Shown in pieces: positions 54,706 to 64,000 of a DNA stretch of 64,000 nucleotides. The translations under genes and the position numbers were made by a program. The first letter of the stretch is position 1. Each line of letters begins with the position of its first letter. This DNA is from Xiphydria camelus (lineage: Eukaryota; Arthropoda; Insecta; Hymenoptera; Xiphydriidae), in the NCBI GenBank assembly GCA_963678675.1, contig OY783198.1, forward strand, positions 14,678,311 to 14,742,310. Reading direction: 5' to 3'. The notes beneath the pieces are model-generated. The model was given only the letters and a program-made list of their open reading frames with translations. It had not been told where the DNA came from and did not search any database.

Positions 54706-56602
54706 AAATGTTTTACTGCTCATACGACGGCGAGCAACTCTCGCTCGATTGTTGAATAGTTACTCTCGGCCTTATTCAATGTTCGCGATGCATAGGAGAT
54801 TGGAAGATCCTTCCCCGGAATTCCTTGAGACAAAATCGCGCCAATGGCAAAGTTAGAAGCGTCGGTCGTTAACAAAAATTCCTTCGAAAATTCCGGATAC
54901 TGCAAGATCGGGCTAGACGTTAATTTTTCTCTAAGAAGATCAAAAGCCTCTTGTTGTTCGCCTGTCCAATTAAAAGGAGTATCCTGCTTCAGTAACTTCG
55001 TCAAAGGTTTGCTGACTTTCGAGAAATTTTCAATGAATTCCTATAGTATCCTACAAGCCCTAAAAACGATTTGATATCGCGCGGAGATTTGGGAACTGGG
55101 AATTCGCGAATTATTCGAGTTTTATCGGGATCAGGTTTTACCCCGTGATCGGTTATAATATGACCGAGATATAACCTATTTCCTTTCGCATGAATTCGCA
55201 CTTATCCGGCTGCAATTTGAGATTGTTGAGATGAAGGCGTTTAAAAACGGATAGTAATTTTTCCTCGTGATCTTGAACAGAATTTGCGTATCTATACGAC
55301 AATGTCGTCCAAGTATACGAAGCAATTGTAGCCTTGCAGTCCGATAAGTACGTTATTCATTAATCGTTGAAACGTAGAGCGGGCGCATTTTTTAACCCGA
55401 AACCACTCGCGAGGTCTAGCGTGGTAAAGTAATTGGAGTGACTCAACTGATCTAAAATGTCCGCTATATTTGGGAGTGGATACGCGTCTCCAATCGTGAC
55501 GTCATTTAGTTTTCGATAGTCGACCACTATCCTCCATTTCATTTTTCCCGATGCGTCCTTCTTTTTTGGGACTACCCACAGAGGAGAGGACCACGGAGAG
55601 CCTGAGGGTTTGATTATTCCTTGGTCAAGCATATTTGAAATTTAGTTGTTGACCTCCTCTTTATGTACCTCGGGGGGAAGCGGTAATTTTTTGTTACGAT
55701 TGGCACTTTGGAGGTGGTAGGAATTTCATGTGAGACCGCGTTAGTATACGAAAGGCTGTCGCCTTTTAAGAGAAATATATCATTGTATTGGCGACAGATA
55801 TTGAAAATGGATTCGCGTTCCTCCGGATTGAGGTGTTCCGTGCGAATATTTGCAAGCCAATTTTTTATTCGATCCGGATTTACGGGAGTATTCGGTTCAT
55901 TACTATCGCGAAGTGCAAAGGCTTCTCTCGGAACGGGATCAAGCTTTAGATTAATTTTAACAATCCTTTTGACCTTGTCCGTTGTATTAAGGATCGTTAC
56001 GAGTGCCTTCGAATTTTGTTTGACCTTCACGATTGCTTTTGTCAAAAGAATTCCCGGCGGGAGCTCAATTGAAGGGGTTATCCCCTCATTAAGTCCGGGA
56101 GTAGAAATCGAGACCTCTCTAGCAGCGTCTCACTGCGAGGCGCCAAATGGCTGACCTCGGGACTCCCGGTAGCGATTTGGAAAATAGGAATCGCGATGAG
56201 ATTATTACTCAAGAGTCTTTTTTTGTAATCAATTAGTGAGTCAGTGGTTTTAAAGTAGTCACTGCCCAGGATTCCGTCATACGGAATGTTGGTAGGATTA
56301 GCGAGAACGTGAAACTTGTGGTCGAAATTGTCTAATTTAAGAGTCGTGACGCCTATAGTTTCGTCAGTTTCGCTTTTATTAACACCGTGAATTTTAATAA
56401 TTTCGCTTTTATCCAATTTGAAGCTAGGTTTGAGGGCTCGAGCTTTTATGACGGAGACGCTGCCTCCTGTATCAATCAGTAGATACAAAATTTTGTTGGG
56501 GGATTGAGGGCATCGAAATTTGACGAATGAATGGGGATTTTCAGTAACGAAAATTAGTCCTCCTCGCTCTCGTCTGTCACCTGTACTATACTCCCCTCCC
56601 AA
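54706..56602 (-). pseudogene. Pol of the errantivirus-type element: protease, RT, RNase H (proximal)
   Basis: Protease (56078-56602): LLIDTGGSVSVI and [44 protein letters not shown] and TLDLASGFG. RNase H: TDASNFAIGAILSQ and SNYSTIERELLAVV, followed by a stop where W is expected, then AVKHF up to the LINE. There are several frameshifts: about 56090, 55640, around 55200-55360 and 55005. The YxDD block is not in any long frame. Pol begins in the -1 frame relative to gag, overlapping it by about 49 nt, as in gypsy-type elements. Confidence 0.8.
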
Positions 56603-57573
56603 TCGGTGACTATCGGGAAAGTCTTAGCGTTTTTTTGAGTTTTGTGGCTCGGACCTGCGACTTGCCCTTGGTTTCCGTCGTAACGCTGCCATCTAAAGCA
56701 TTCTTCTATTACGTGTCCTTTTCTTTTACAGTATCGGCAGAATTTCGAGTCACTGTCTTCGCCTTTATTCGCGTTTGGAGGCGTTTGCTCGCTAGAGTAC
56801 GCGTGGACATGTTTATCCGAATTTTTCTCAAAGCAAGACGACGTGTCATGGCCCGCTGTCCGGCAGACGTTGCAGTACCGATCGCGCGTCTGTTTGTACG
56901 GATTGGAATTATACATTTGAACAACCTGCTCCTCGGACGTCACGGCATTGATCGCGTCGTTTAGTGATTTTATATCGCGATTCCTGAGCTGTGCCGAGAT
57001 TTCTGGGATGCTGTACTAGACGATTCGATTTGTCGCGATTTGTTGCAGCATTCGAATTTTCCCATTTAAATCGGCAGTGTCTTCGGTGTTTTATTGCGTG
57101 GCATTCACCGCACGTTTTAAGCAAGTCTCGAGTCGCAACGCGTATTGTTGGGCCGATTCGCGAGGATTTTGTTGCATCGCTGTCAATTCGTTTATGATTT
57201 GCGCGTAGTGTTTTTTGTCCTGGTACATGTTTTTGAGAAAATCGCGAAGTTCTTCCAATGTTGTAAATTCCCTATTCGTACATGCCGTCTTAGCTTTTCC
57301 CCGTAATTGTGTATGGATATAATCCAGAAGGATTTCTTTTTGACTGTTAAACGCGAGTTTAAACGCTCGATTGCAGTCACTTATGAAGGAATTCAATTCT
57401 TCGCGAGATCCATCAAATGAAGGAATAAATTTCAAAGGAATTGAGATGGGGATTTGTTCGCGATTGATTTGATTATTACGATCACCGTTAGCATTTCCCT
57501 CTGTGACAATCTCATTTTGGGGAGTGCCTGGGGTTGTTTGTTGGGTACAAGTCGACATTCTGAGATAAGGCAA
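56554..57573 (-). pseudogene. Gag of the errantivirus-type element
   Basis: One frame from 57573 to 56554 carries two internal stops (TAA at 57091-57093, TAG at 57016-57018). The N-terminal part (PLKFIPSFDGSREELNSFIS) is capsid-like. The C-terminal part has two zinc knuckles, CNVCRTAGHDTSSC and CRYCKRKGHVIEEC, both of the C-x2-C-x4-H-x4-C form. The end overlaps pol. Confidence 0.8.
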
Positions 57574-57780
57574 AATAAACTCGACTTACAGAATGATGTA
57601 GAATCTCATCATTGATAAGATTAGCTCCCAGAGCTCGTCGTTGTCGTTGGGCTGCAGGGATCCTCTTCGGTTTAAGCGATTGAAATCGGCCGTCCTGACT
57701 GCACCGGAGCGTTGTCCTGGATTGCGATGATCCTTGGAGTTAGCCGCACCGTAGACAAATCACCGACGTTTATCGAAGGT

Positions 57781-57798
57781 ATCCCACTTCTGACACCA
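57781..57798 (-). other. Primer binding site, tRNA-Leu type
   Basis: The plus-strand ATCCCACTTCTGACACCA equals the 3' end of a leucine tRNA with CCA, so the element's minus strand carries the complementary site, nine nt inside the 5' LTR. The tRNA identity is from memory of insect and vertebrate tRNA-Leu 3' ends. Confidence 0.6.
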
Positions 57799-57807
57799 AT
57801 TTTAGTT

Positions 57808-58103
57808 TGTTATGGGAATAACTAATGCTGGTTACGTTTCGAAGATATTTATTTCGTATGTTGCGCCGATCCTCTGGCAACCGAGTCTCAAGCGGATCTG
57901 CTGTTACCCCCGGCAGTGTGAGTTCTTTCAAGGGTCACTTTCAGAAACAAAGGCCATCTGCGCTCTAGTTTCCCCTTTTTCAAGAGGTTTTTACATTCCG
58001 GAGAGGGAAATCGGAGGACCTTGAAAACTAGGGGGAAGACGGTCACTTTCTTCCAACCAAAGAAAATACGAGAGTTACAGCGTAATCGCGTAATTTCGTA
58101 ACA
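57808..58103 (-). repeat. 5' LTR
   Basis: Matches 45568-45864; TG...CA ends on the minus strand. Followed outside by CGGT, the target duplication. Confidence 0.9.
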
Positions 58104-58242
58104 CGGTGAATGGAAAAGAAAATCTGAACGTATCGTTATACATTTCCGCCCCTAAATGCCCCACCGACGCCATATTAAAACGTCGTCGATGAAAATTCCG
58201 CAAGAAATATGAAAGCCCGCCGAGCGATCGATCCGTCGACGT

Positions 58243-58491
58243 TTAGGCCGGGCGAACGTTGAGATGCAGGTCAATGAGGTGATGCAGGATGAGATTTTAG
58301 AAAGTCATTTTTAAACATACTAGCCAATGAACAAATAATTCTCATGCTCTCATTAGCTACGGTGGCGTTTACCCTCGTTAATGAAAGCATGAGAATTAAT
58401 TGTTCATTGGCTAGTATATTTAAAAATGACTTTTTAAAATATCACCCTGCGTCACCTCACTGACCTGCGTCTCAACGTTCGCCCGGCCTTA
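58243..58491. mobile_element. Hairpin MITE with TTA duplication
   Basis: TTA (58243-58245, 58489-58491) flanks arms GGCCGGGCGAACGTTGAGA. The inner stem (ATTGTTCATTGGCTAGTA and inverse) matches the core of the hairpin at 30999-31213 although the outer arms are unrelated. Confidence 0.85.
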
Positions 58492-59290
58492 TGCATGTAT
58501 ACACGTATTCCCGCTCTCCGCCCGACGCGTTCAAAGTTCCCCCGTACTATTGTCGCGCTCAAACGTATACATATAGGCATATCGATTCGTCCGAGAATCC
58601 CTGCAGGGATGCAGCTCTCGGTGGATTGAAATTCGGGGCTATAGTAGTACACGTGTATGTATGTATACACACGCGTACAGTCGCGGTCGCATATTACAGC
58701 AGGAGACAATGGATCGCGCGAATAGCTATAGCAACGTCGTTGTAAAAACGGTGTACGGTGAGACGCTTTCTCTCGCAATCGATATTAGAGCACAAGCGCT
58801 GATCTCGGGAAGCCGTGTAGCCGTTCACCGAGAGAAATCGTCGCGCGGACGCATCCGATGTCCATATACGTCAAAAGTCTTCGGAATTCCGGAGCGAGGA
58901 ATAGCGTCCGTTCGATAGAAGGTGCGAAGTGACTCCGGAAAAAACGGTCCAATCGAGTTAAAGATGATTTTTCCATTGTACGCTTAAAAAATGCAATACA
59001 AACTATGAACGACTACGGAGCAAATTAGATATAAACGTTAAATAAGCACTAAATTGATTGTTCTAAAGTTTACATTTATTGTGCCGCGTGAGTTTAGAAA
59101 AATAATTGTTCTTCAAAAAATTGGTAAGTTTACATTATAATGAGATTCAAATTAATCACTATATTTATTATTTACAAAAAATTGTGCATATATTGAATAA
59201 ATGCATTGTTTAGTATTTTATTTGTATTAGTTTGAAATCATTTAATGACACAAATATATGCTTGTTTAATAAAGCGCACAACTTTGATGC
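58492..59290. other. Spacer, no gene recognised
   Basis: A CpG-rich left half with short overlapping ORFs lacking domains, then AT-rich sequence. No TIR seen. Confidence 0.4.
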
Positions 59291-59294
59291 ATCA

Positions 59295-60862
59295 CCCGTG
59301 TGGAAATCTGCCCAAGTTGGCCCAATCAGTAATTGGGCGCCAATTAGGCCCCAATTGGGCGGCCCAATTAGAATAAAATATAATAAATCGAATAGATACA
59401 ATTGTTTGTTTTATTTATGTACCGGAAGTAAAAATAAATCTGGACATTTAGAACTTATTCCGAACTTTTAGTGACTTTTTGGGGCTACGTTGGGCAGCCC
59501 AATCAGGCCCCAACTGAGGTACTAGTTGGGGCTACGTTGGGCACCCCAATCTAGCCCCAACTAAGGTACCTAATCACTACCCTAGCAAGAAATATTGTAT
59601 AATTTTTATGTTTTAATGTTGATAGCATCGCCTCAAAAACTTTACTAACTTTATTATGATGCCATTGGTAATAAATATATAATACCTATATTTCATTCTT
59701 TAATAATTGCGTTTTTAATAATCTTTACAGCATTTTTCAAATTGAGTGGAGTAAGATACATATAATGATAAATTGGCCATTTTCTATTACAGAATAAATA
59801 AAATTGAAATCTATTCCGAACTTTTAGTGACTGAAATTTGGGTCAGGTGATACGATATAGTATTAGCGTTTAGTTGGTACCTAATCACTTAGTCCAAGGC
59901 ACTTATCCATTTTTACCTATGCCGCAAACAAATCGACGAGGGTAGTGTGATTTTTTAGTGTGAAAAGCCTTTTTTATTATTTTATTATTATTATTTTTTT
60001 TTTTCGATAAAATGACCTTAATAAAAGTTGTAGATAATAACATTCTAATCTTTGCTTTATGACTTTTTTTTCTAGCTATTTTAGTTTAAGCGCTACGGCT
60101 ATTTTTGTGTTTAGAAATTCGCAAGGGCCGTCCCGGGAAAAGAGTACGGCCCTGGAGAGAGGCTGAAAACGTCCCCTTTTTTCGGGACGGCCCTGGCGAA
60201 TAGTGGTGAATGTGACAGACGCTCCGTGTAGTTTGCTAACCGTTTGTATTTTTTTTTAATAATCGTGAATCGTGATAGTGAACGGATGCAGTGCTACTTT
60301 TCTCTGGATGCCTGTACATAAAGAGCAGGAAAGGAGACGGCAGCATCTCAGAAGAATTGCCATCAGATAAGTTACTTTCTATCTGACCATTCTAACCTCA
60401 TTTTGATTGCCTATGAAGGACATATATCTTTGTGGATATTCTATTTTTTGTTTTCAGCGTCATGCGAGCACGGGACGAGTCAATGGTTTTTCTTCTCCAT
60501 CAACAAGCCGTGGCAGAAAAATAGGAGATGCAATGGAATAACTAAGGAAACTATGAAAAACTAAGGAAACCCGCGCGTATGATTTGTATCAATCATTGTT
60601 CCGCTTGAATACGTTTATATTTTACTTTTGTACATTTTATGCGAAAATATAAAATCTTATTAATTATTATTAATCTTATTATTCATTATTCATCTTATTA
60701 TTCATTAAAAGTAACATTTCAGGTTGATTGGGCATAAATAGGATTGCCCAATTGGGGCCCAATTGGGCGGCCCAAATTGGGCATAGGTTGGGCGGAGCGT
60801 TACAAGCCCAACGAAAGCCCAATTGGGCCCCAATTGGGGCCCAATGAACATTTCCACACGGG
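59295..60862. mobile_element. Element with palindromic CCCAATTGGG arrays
   Basis: Inverted ends CCCGTGTGGAAAT (59295 and, inverted, to 60862) are followed by arrays of GCCCAA/TTGGGC half-sites (59310-59370, 59480-59575 and 60722-60845). These include ATTGGGCGGCCCAA at both ends and a 50-bp tandem duplication around 59484-59575. The middle has possible exons on the plus strand (about 60290-60400 and 60457-60540) with basic residues, too short to classify. Confidence 0.6.
60125..60200. repeat. Small inverted repeat, GGGCCGTCCCG
   Basis: AAGGGCCGTCCCGGGAAAAG faces TTTTTTCGGGACGGCCCTGG. It resembles a collapsed element whose ends start CAGGGCCGTCCC. Confidence 0.5.
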
Positions 60863-61071
60863 CAGTTGAACTAATACGACCTAAAGTCGCTGTACAATTT
60901 ACGTACATTTTACGTCTATCTGAGTCTCGTACGGCTTAGTACACGCAATGTGTGTGCGCATCCAAAAAGCTATGGATAAATCCACCTACAAATCTCTTTT
61001 CTTAGCCGAACGATGATTTCGAAGCATTACAGCGACTTCAATTATATGAAATCATGAATGTACCAACGCTC

Positions 61072-62242
61072 CTTTCTACAGGGTGGCCACGTACTCTGGA
61101 ATTCTGGAAAACCTGGAAAAGTCAGGGAATTTTTCAAATCTGGAAAAAGTCAGGGAAAAGTCAGGGAATTTTGCGTAAAATCTGGAATTTTCATTTGAAC
61201 GTACCTTGTATTTAAAAAAATGTATTTAAAGTTCAATTGTAAGAAAATTCTAAAAAAACTTCATGATTCGTTGATAACACGTAGTCCATTGAAATTCAGA
61301 CTAACGAAAGGAATTTCTTTTTTGGATCCCCAAATTGTGACAAAATCCAACTTACGCTACAAACGACTGCAGTTAGCTTTGGTGGTTTTTACTGAGTCTA
61401 ACTGGATTTCAGGTATCACTGCAGATAAAATAGATAAACAATTCAAAGCGGTTTGTGCTACTGAATTATTTTCCACAACATTAACGAGTTCTTCTGAGAT
61501 CAGACTGAATCACCTCTGGGTACATGAGCTAATACCCAAGACGTCAGACTATGAGGAACTTCGATCATTTCTCAAAATGGTTTTCATTTTATCACACGGA
61601 AATGCTTCGTTGGAAAGAGGTTTCTCAGTCAACAAGGAGTGTTTGGTCGAAAATCTGAGCGAACAATCACTGGTAGCCCAGAGACAAGTGTATGATTCAG
61701 TCACTGATCTTGGTGGGATGGAAAATGTGGGTATAACGAAGCAGTTGATGCACTCTTGTCGCAATGCTCGTAAACGATATAGCGAAGCACTAGAGAGAAA
61801 AAAATGCGAGACAAAAAATCGTGAAGAAGAAGAAAATGAAAAACGACTCACAAAATTGAAGCTGAAAGCACTGGCCGCTGAGAAAGCGAAAGTATTGCAA
61901 GAAACTCAACAAAAATTGTCTGCGATAGACGAAGAAATGAGAGAATTAAAGTGAAACAACAGAAAAATTGGTTTTACTTTTAAGGAAACAATGAAATTAA
62001 ATCTTTGCCAAAAAAGAATGTTTAAAAAACTGACATTTTTGTGACAAAAAATATATTAATGTTATTTCTAAGAAAAAAAGTGTTCTATGTTTGCATTAAT
62101 AAAAAAATATATGAGGTTTGAATATAAAAAAATAAAGAATTTTGCTTATTTTTCGGTCTGGAAAATTCTAAAAATCGGTCTGGAAAACCTGGAAAAGTCA
62201 GGGAATTTTTTCAGCCAGATTCTGTGGCCACCCTGTTTCTAC
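61072..62242 (+). mobile_element. Truncated hAT element
   Basis: Inverted ends AGGGTGGCCAC (61080 and, inverted, to 62234) carry flanks CTTTCTAC (61072-61079) and GTTTCTAC (62235-62242), an 8-bp duplication with one mismatch. Subterminal CTGGAAAACCTGGAAAAGTC repeats occur on both sides. Contains one ORF for the transposase C-terminus. Confidence 0.75.
61220..61954 (+). pseudogene. hAT-type transposase, C-terminal part
   Basis: The 244-aa frame includes SDYEELRSFLKMVFILSHGN then ASLERGFSVNKECLVENLSE, the hATC dimerisation region near the end of hAT transposases, followed by a long charged coiled-coil tail (EEENEKRLTKLKLKALAAEK). The BED zinc finger and most of the catalytic domain are missing, so it cannot act alone. 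The frame itself is open. It starts at ATG 61220, just inside the left end, probably by internal deletion of the parent element. Confidence 0.7.
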
Positions 62243-62729
62243 TTTCAGTACGCATTTCAATATATATTATAGTTATGTATACATGCAATCGATCAGGTCA
62301 AACATTCGACGATGCTTTCAATACATGCGGCAGCTTAGCGAATAGATGTCATAAAAATCCGCGACGTGGCGTGCGCATCGCCTCAGCTGTCTACTAAAGA
62401 AACGTAGAGCCCTTAGATTGAGGTTAGCGTCAACGGCGATCAGTTCGATTCACGCGTAATTTTTTGGTTAAGAAGCCGTTAGCGTTTAATGTTAACGTTC
62501 AAACGTTTCTTTAGTGCACGTTGAGTGTAAACGTGGGTTATTTGTGTCCAGCCTCACTTTGCCTCACAGGCTAAATGTCCCCGACAAATAGTATGAAATT
62601 TTTTCAATAGATGGCTGCACTGTTAGGGCAAAATTTACTTGGTAATTTATTCGGAAACGGCTGCACATATGTTCATTCTGAAAACGGATTTATTAATTGT
62701 TCATGTATCGAATTTAATGAAATTGGTTT
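62243..62729. other. Spacer, no gene recognised
   Basis: No TIR, RNA or coding signal supportable. Confidence 0.4.
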
Positions 62730-62945
62730 ATAAAAAATTACAGTTTATTATAAACATACTTCTAAAAGAAAAAAACTGAAAAATTCACTTTTTCAAAAAA
62801 AGCCACTTATACCCGTTCAATGTGTAGTAATTTTTAACAGAGTAGGGGGCTCCGCCCTCTGCTCGCTACGCTCGCCAACTCCCCCATGCCGCTTCGCGAC
62901 GCTCCACCCCGTACCTAGATCCTCGGGAGCGAGGCGGGAGTATAC
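62730..62945. repeat. Direct repeat, copy 1
   Basis: Shares GAAAAAAACTGAAAA, CACTTATACCCGTTCAATGTG-like and GATCCTCGGGAGCGAGGCGG with 63540-63795. The right part contains the hairpin-forming CTCGCTACGCTCGCC. Confidence 0.75.
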
Positions 62946-63004
62946 TAATACGAAGGCGTAGAAGAGACACATTGATTATTTATTAACTTTTTATTTTCTA
63001 ATAC

Positions 63005-63100
63005 CGTGCACATTTAATTTCGCGTTAGCTAACATGGAATTAATCCATTGTTTCTTAATAGGAGAGGATTATTTCCATGTTAGCTAACGTGGCACGGTGC
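63005..63100. repeat. Short hairpin
   Basis: ACCGTGCAC...GCGTTAGCTAACATGGAA is inverted as TTCCATGTTAGCTAACGTG...CACGGTGC. Confidence 0.65.
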
Positions 63101-63169
63101 TTGCAAATGAAAAATTAATTAAACGTTCCTTCGTACACTTATGTACCTTTTACTTATACATATTTGTTC

Positions 63170-63485
63170 ACTCAAAGCACTGTTCAATGAAATTGAATCA
63201 ATTTTGTTGATCAACCAAAAGTAGAACCGTTTACCGAGGAGGCGCTGGAAAGAAGCTAATGGAAATAAGATAATGCATACTGCCTGGGCTCGTAGGTTGG
63301 CGAGGTATTCATGGTCGCATTACTACGAAACCCTTGCAACGCGGAACAGTTACTTCGAAACGTCGACAGCAACCCTCTGTCTCACTGACACTCGCAGCCA
63401 ACTGCAGCAGCACGCACACACAAACGTCAGGGCGACGAGAGTGAGACCGGTGCGACAATATATGAAGGGTACAGGGGTAAAAGAG
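63170..63485. repeat. Third copy of the foldback-family segment
   Basis: CTCAAAGCACTGTTCAATGA, GATCAACCAAAAGTAGAACC and GGAGGCGCTGGAAAGA match 8220-8400 (inverted) and 10570-10900. It lacks the tRNA-like module. Confidence 0.7.
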
Positions 63486-63539
63486 GTAAGCCGTTGCTAC
63501 GTGCTCTTCATCCGTACACCGTATTCTTCTATCTTCAAT

Positions 63540-63795
63540 TGGTTTATAAGAAATTACAGTTTATTATAAACATTCTTCTAAAAGAAAAAAACTGAAAAGG
63601 TCACTTTTTCAAAAATAGTCACTTATACAGACATATACCCGTTCAATGTGAAATCAAAACCGTGTCGGAAATTCTGCAACAATCAGTATCTCTATCCTAA
63701 TCAGTAATTTTCGCTACGCTACGCTCGCCGACCCCCCCGCGCCGCTTCACGGTGCTCCCCCCCGTAGATCCTCGGGAGCGAGGCGGGAGTATACA
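63540..63795. repeat. Direct repeat, copy 2
   Basis: Second copy of 62730-62945, about 810 bp downstream. Confidence 0.75.
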
Positions 63796-64000
63796 CTAAG
63801 GTCCAGATACACATGCTAGTTTCGAGCACGCAAGCATGCTTTTTTCCAGGAAGCGCTCCTAGTAGCATGTGTATCCAAGTCTTGCTCGTTTCGAGCATGC
63901 TTAAAATAAGCATGCTCACAAATCGACCGACGGTTGATTTTCGAGCATGCTTCCTGAGGCGGGGGTGAAAAGGGGAACGCTTGTGAGCAAGTGTAGACGG
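63796..64000. mobile_element. Partial MITE at the window edge
   Basis: TAAGGTCCAGATACACATGC near 63797 looks like a TWA-type MITE start. The inside has repeated GAGCATGCTT modules, including the palindrome GAGCATGCTTAAAATAAGCA (63893). The right end is probably outside the window. Confidence 0.4.

Larger units (their letters stand above)
45564..58107 (-). mobile_element. Ty3/gypsy errantivirus-type LTR retrotransposon, degraded
   Basis: Two LTRs of about 297 bp bound the element, flanked by CGGT (45564-45567, 58104-58107), a 4-bp duplication as in gypsy/errantiviruses. The gene order on the minus strand is gag, protease, RT, RNase H, integrase and env-like. A 5.0-kb LINE interrupts RNase H. 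The LTRs differ at roughly ten or more positions and every gene carries stops or shifts, so it is an old, dead copy. Confidence 0.9.

Noticed and set aside
56635..56964. Plus-strand ORFs opposite gag and pol (also 55708-56154, 50924-51364)
   Set aside because: Antisense shadows of retrotransposon genes.

Overview
The window looks like repeat-dominated nuclear DNA of an insect, most likely a hymenopteran such as an ant. The species is an inference from AT-rich spliced genes, insect-type transposon families and alternating CpG-dense and AT-rich tracts. I found no convincing complete host gene. Almost everything I could explain is transposable-element DNA, much of it nested several layers deep. 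The only extended host-like stretch is a CpG-dense block at about 19.1-21.0 kb that could be a promoter or 5' UTR.

Left third (0-16 kb): a chain of terminal-inverted-repeat (TIR) elements, most flanked by the 3-bp duplication TTA or TAA. The element at 3907-7440 carries a nested transposon (4499-7327) whose two-exon gene encodes a 662-aa protein with DUF7869-like motifs and a plausible D-D-E/D triad. The element at 7527-12016 is filled by a hierarchical palindrome of about 3.8 kb with three tRNA-like modules, plus a broken THAP zinc finger. From 12.1 to 16.1 kb three elements are joined end to end and share target-site bases.

Middle (16-40 kb): Tc1/mariner, piggyBac-like and TTAA-flanked remnants; a 932-bp element present as two nearly identical inverted copies, each carrying a small AT-hook ORF; a roughly 2.3-kb inverted duplication containing piggyBac remnants; two unidentified ORFs in tandem at 29.2-30.2 kb; an element studded with CAGCTG sites; and a long foldback with a piggyBac C-terminus.

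39.7-43.9 kb: a PIF/Harbinger transposon with a TAA duplication, inserted into a TTA-flanked MITE. Its transposase gene (minus strand) and its MADF-BESS accessory gene (plus strand) are interlocked: each gene has exons inside the other's intron. The transposase is intact when spliced; the accessory gene has one apparent frameshift in an A tract.

45.6-58.1 kb: a degraded minus-strand Ty3/gypsy errantivirus-type element with LTRs, gag, pol and an env-like region, interrupted inside RNase H by a nearly full-length 5.0-kb R1/LOA-like LINE with a 12-bp target duplication. From 58 to 64 kb there are further MITEs, an element with palindromic CCCAATTGGG arrays, a truncated hAT element and a duplicated tail region.

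Coordinates of introns, TIRs and target duplications were read by eye from the sequence. Family names rest on recognised motifs, not on database searches.
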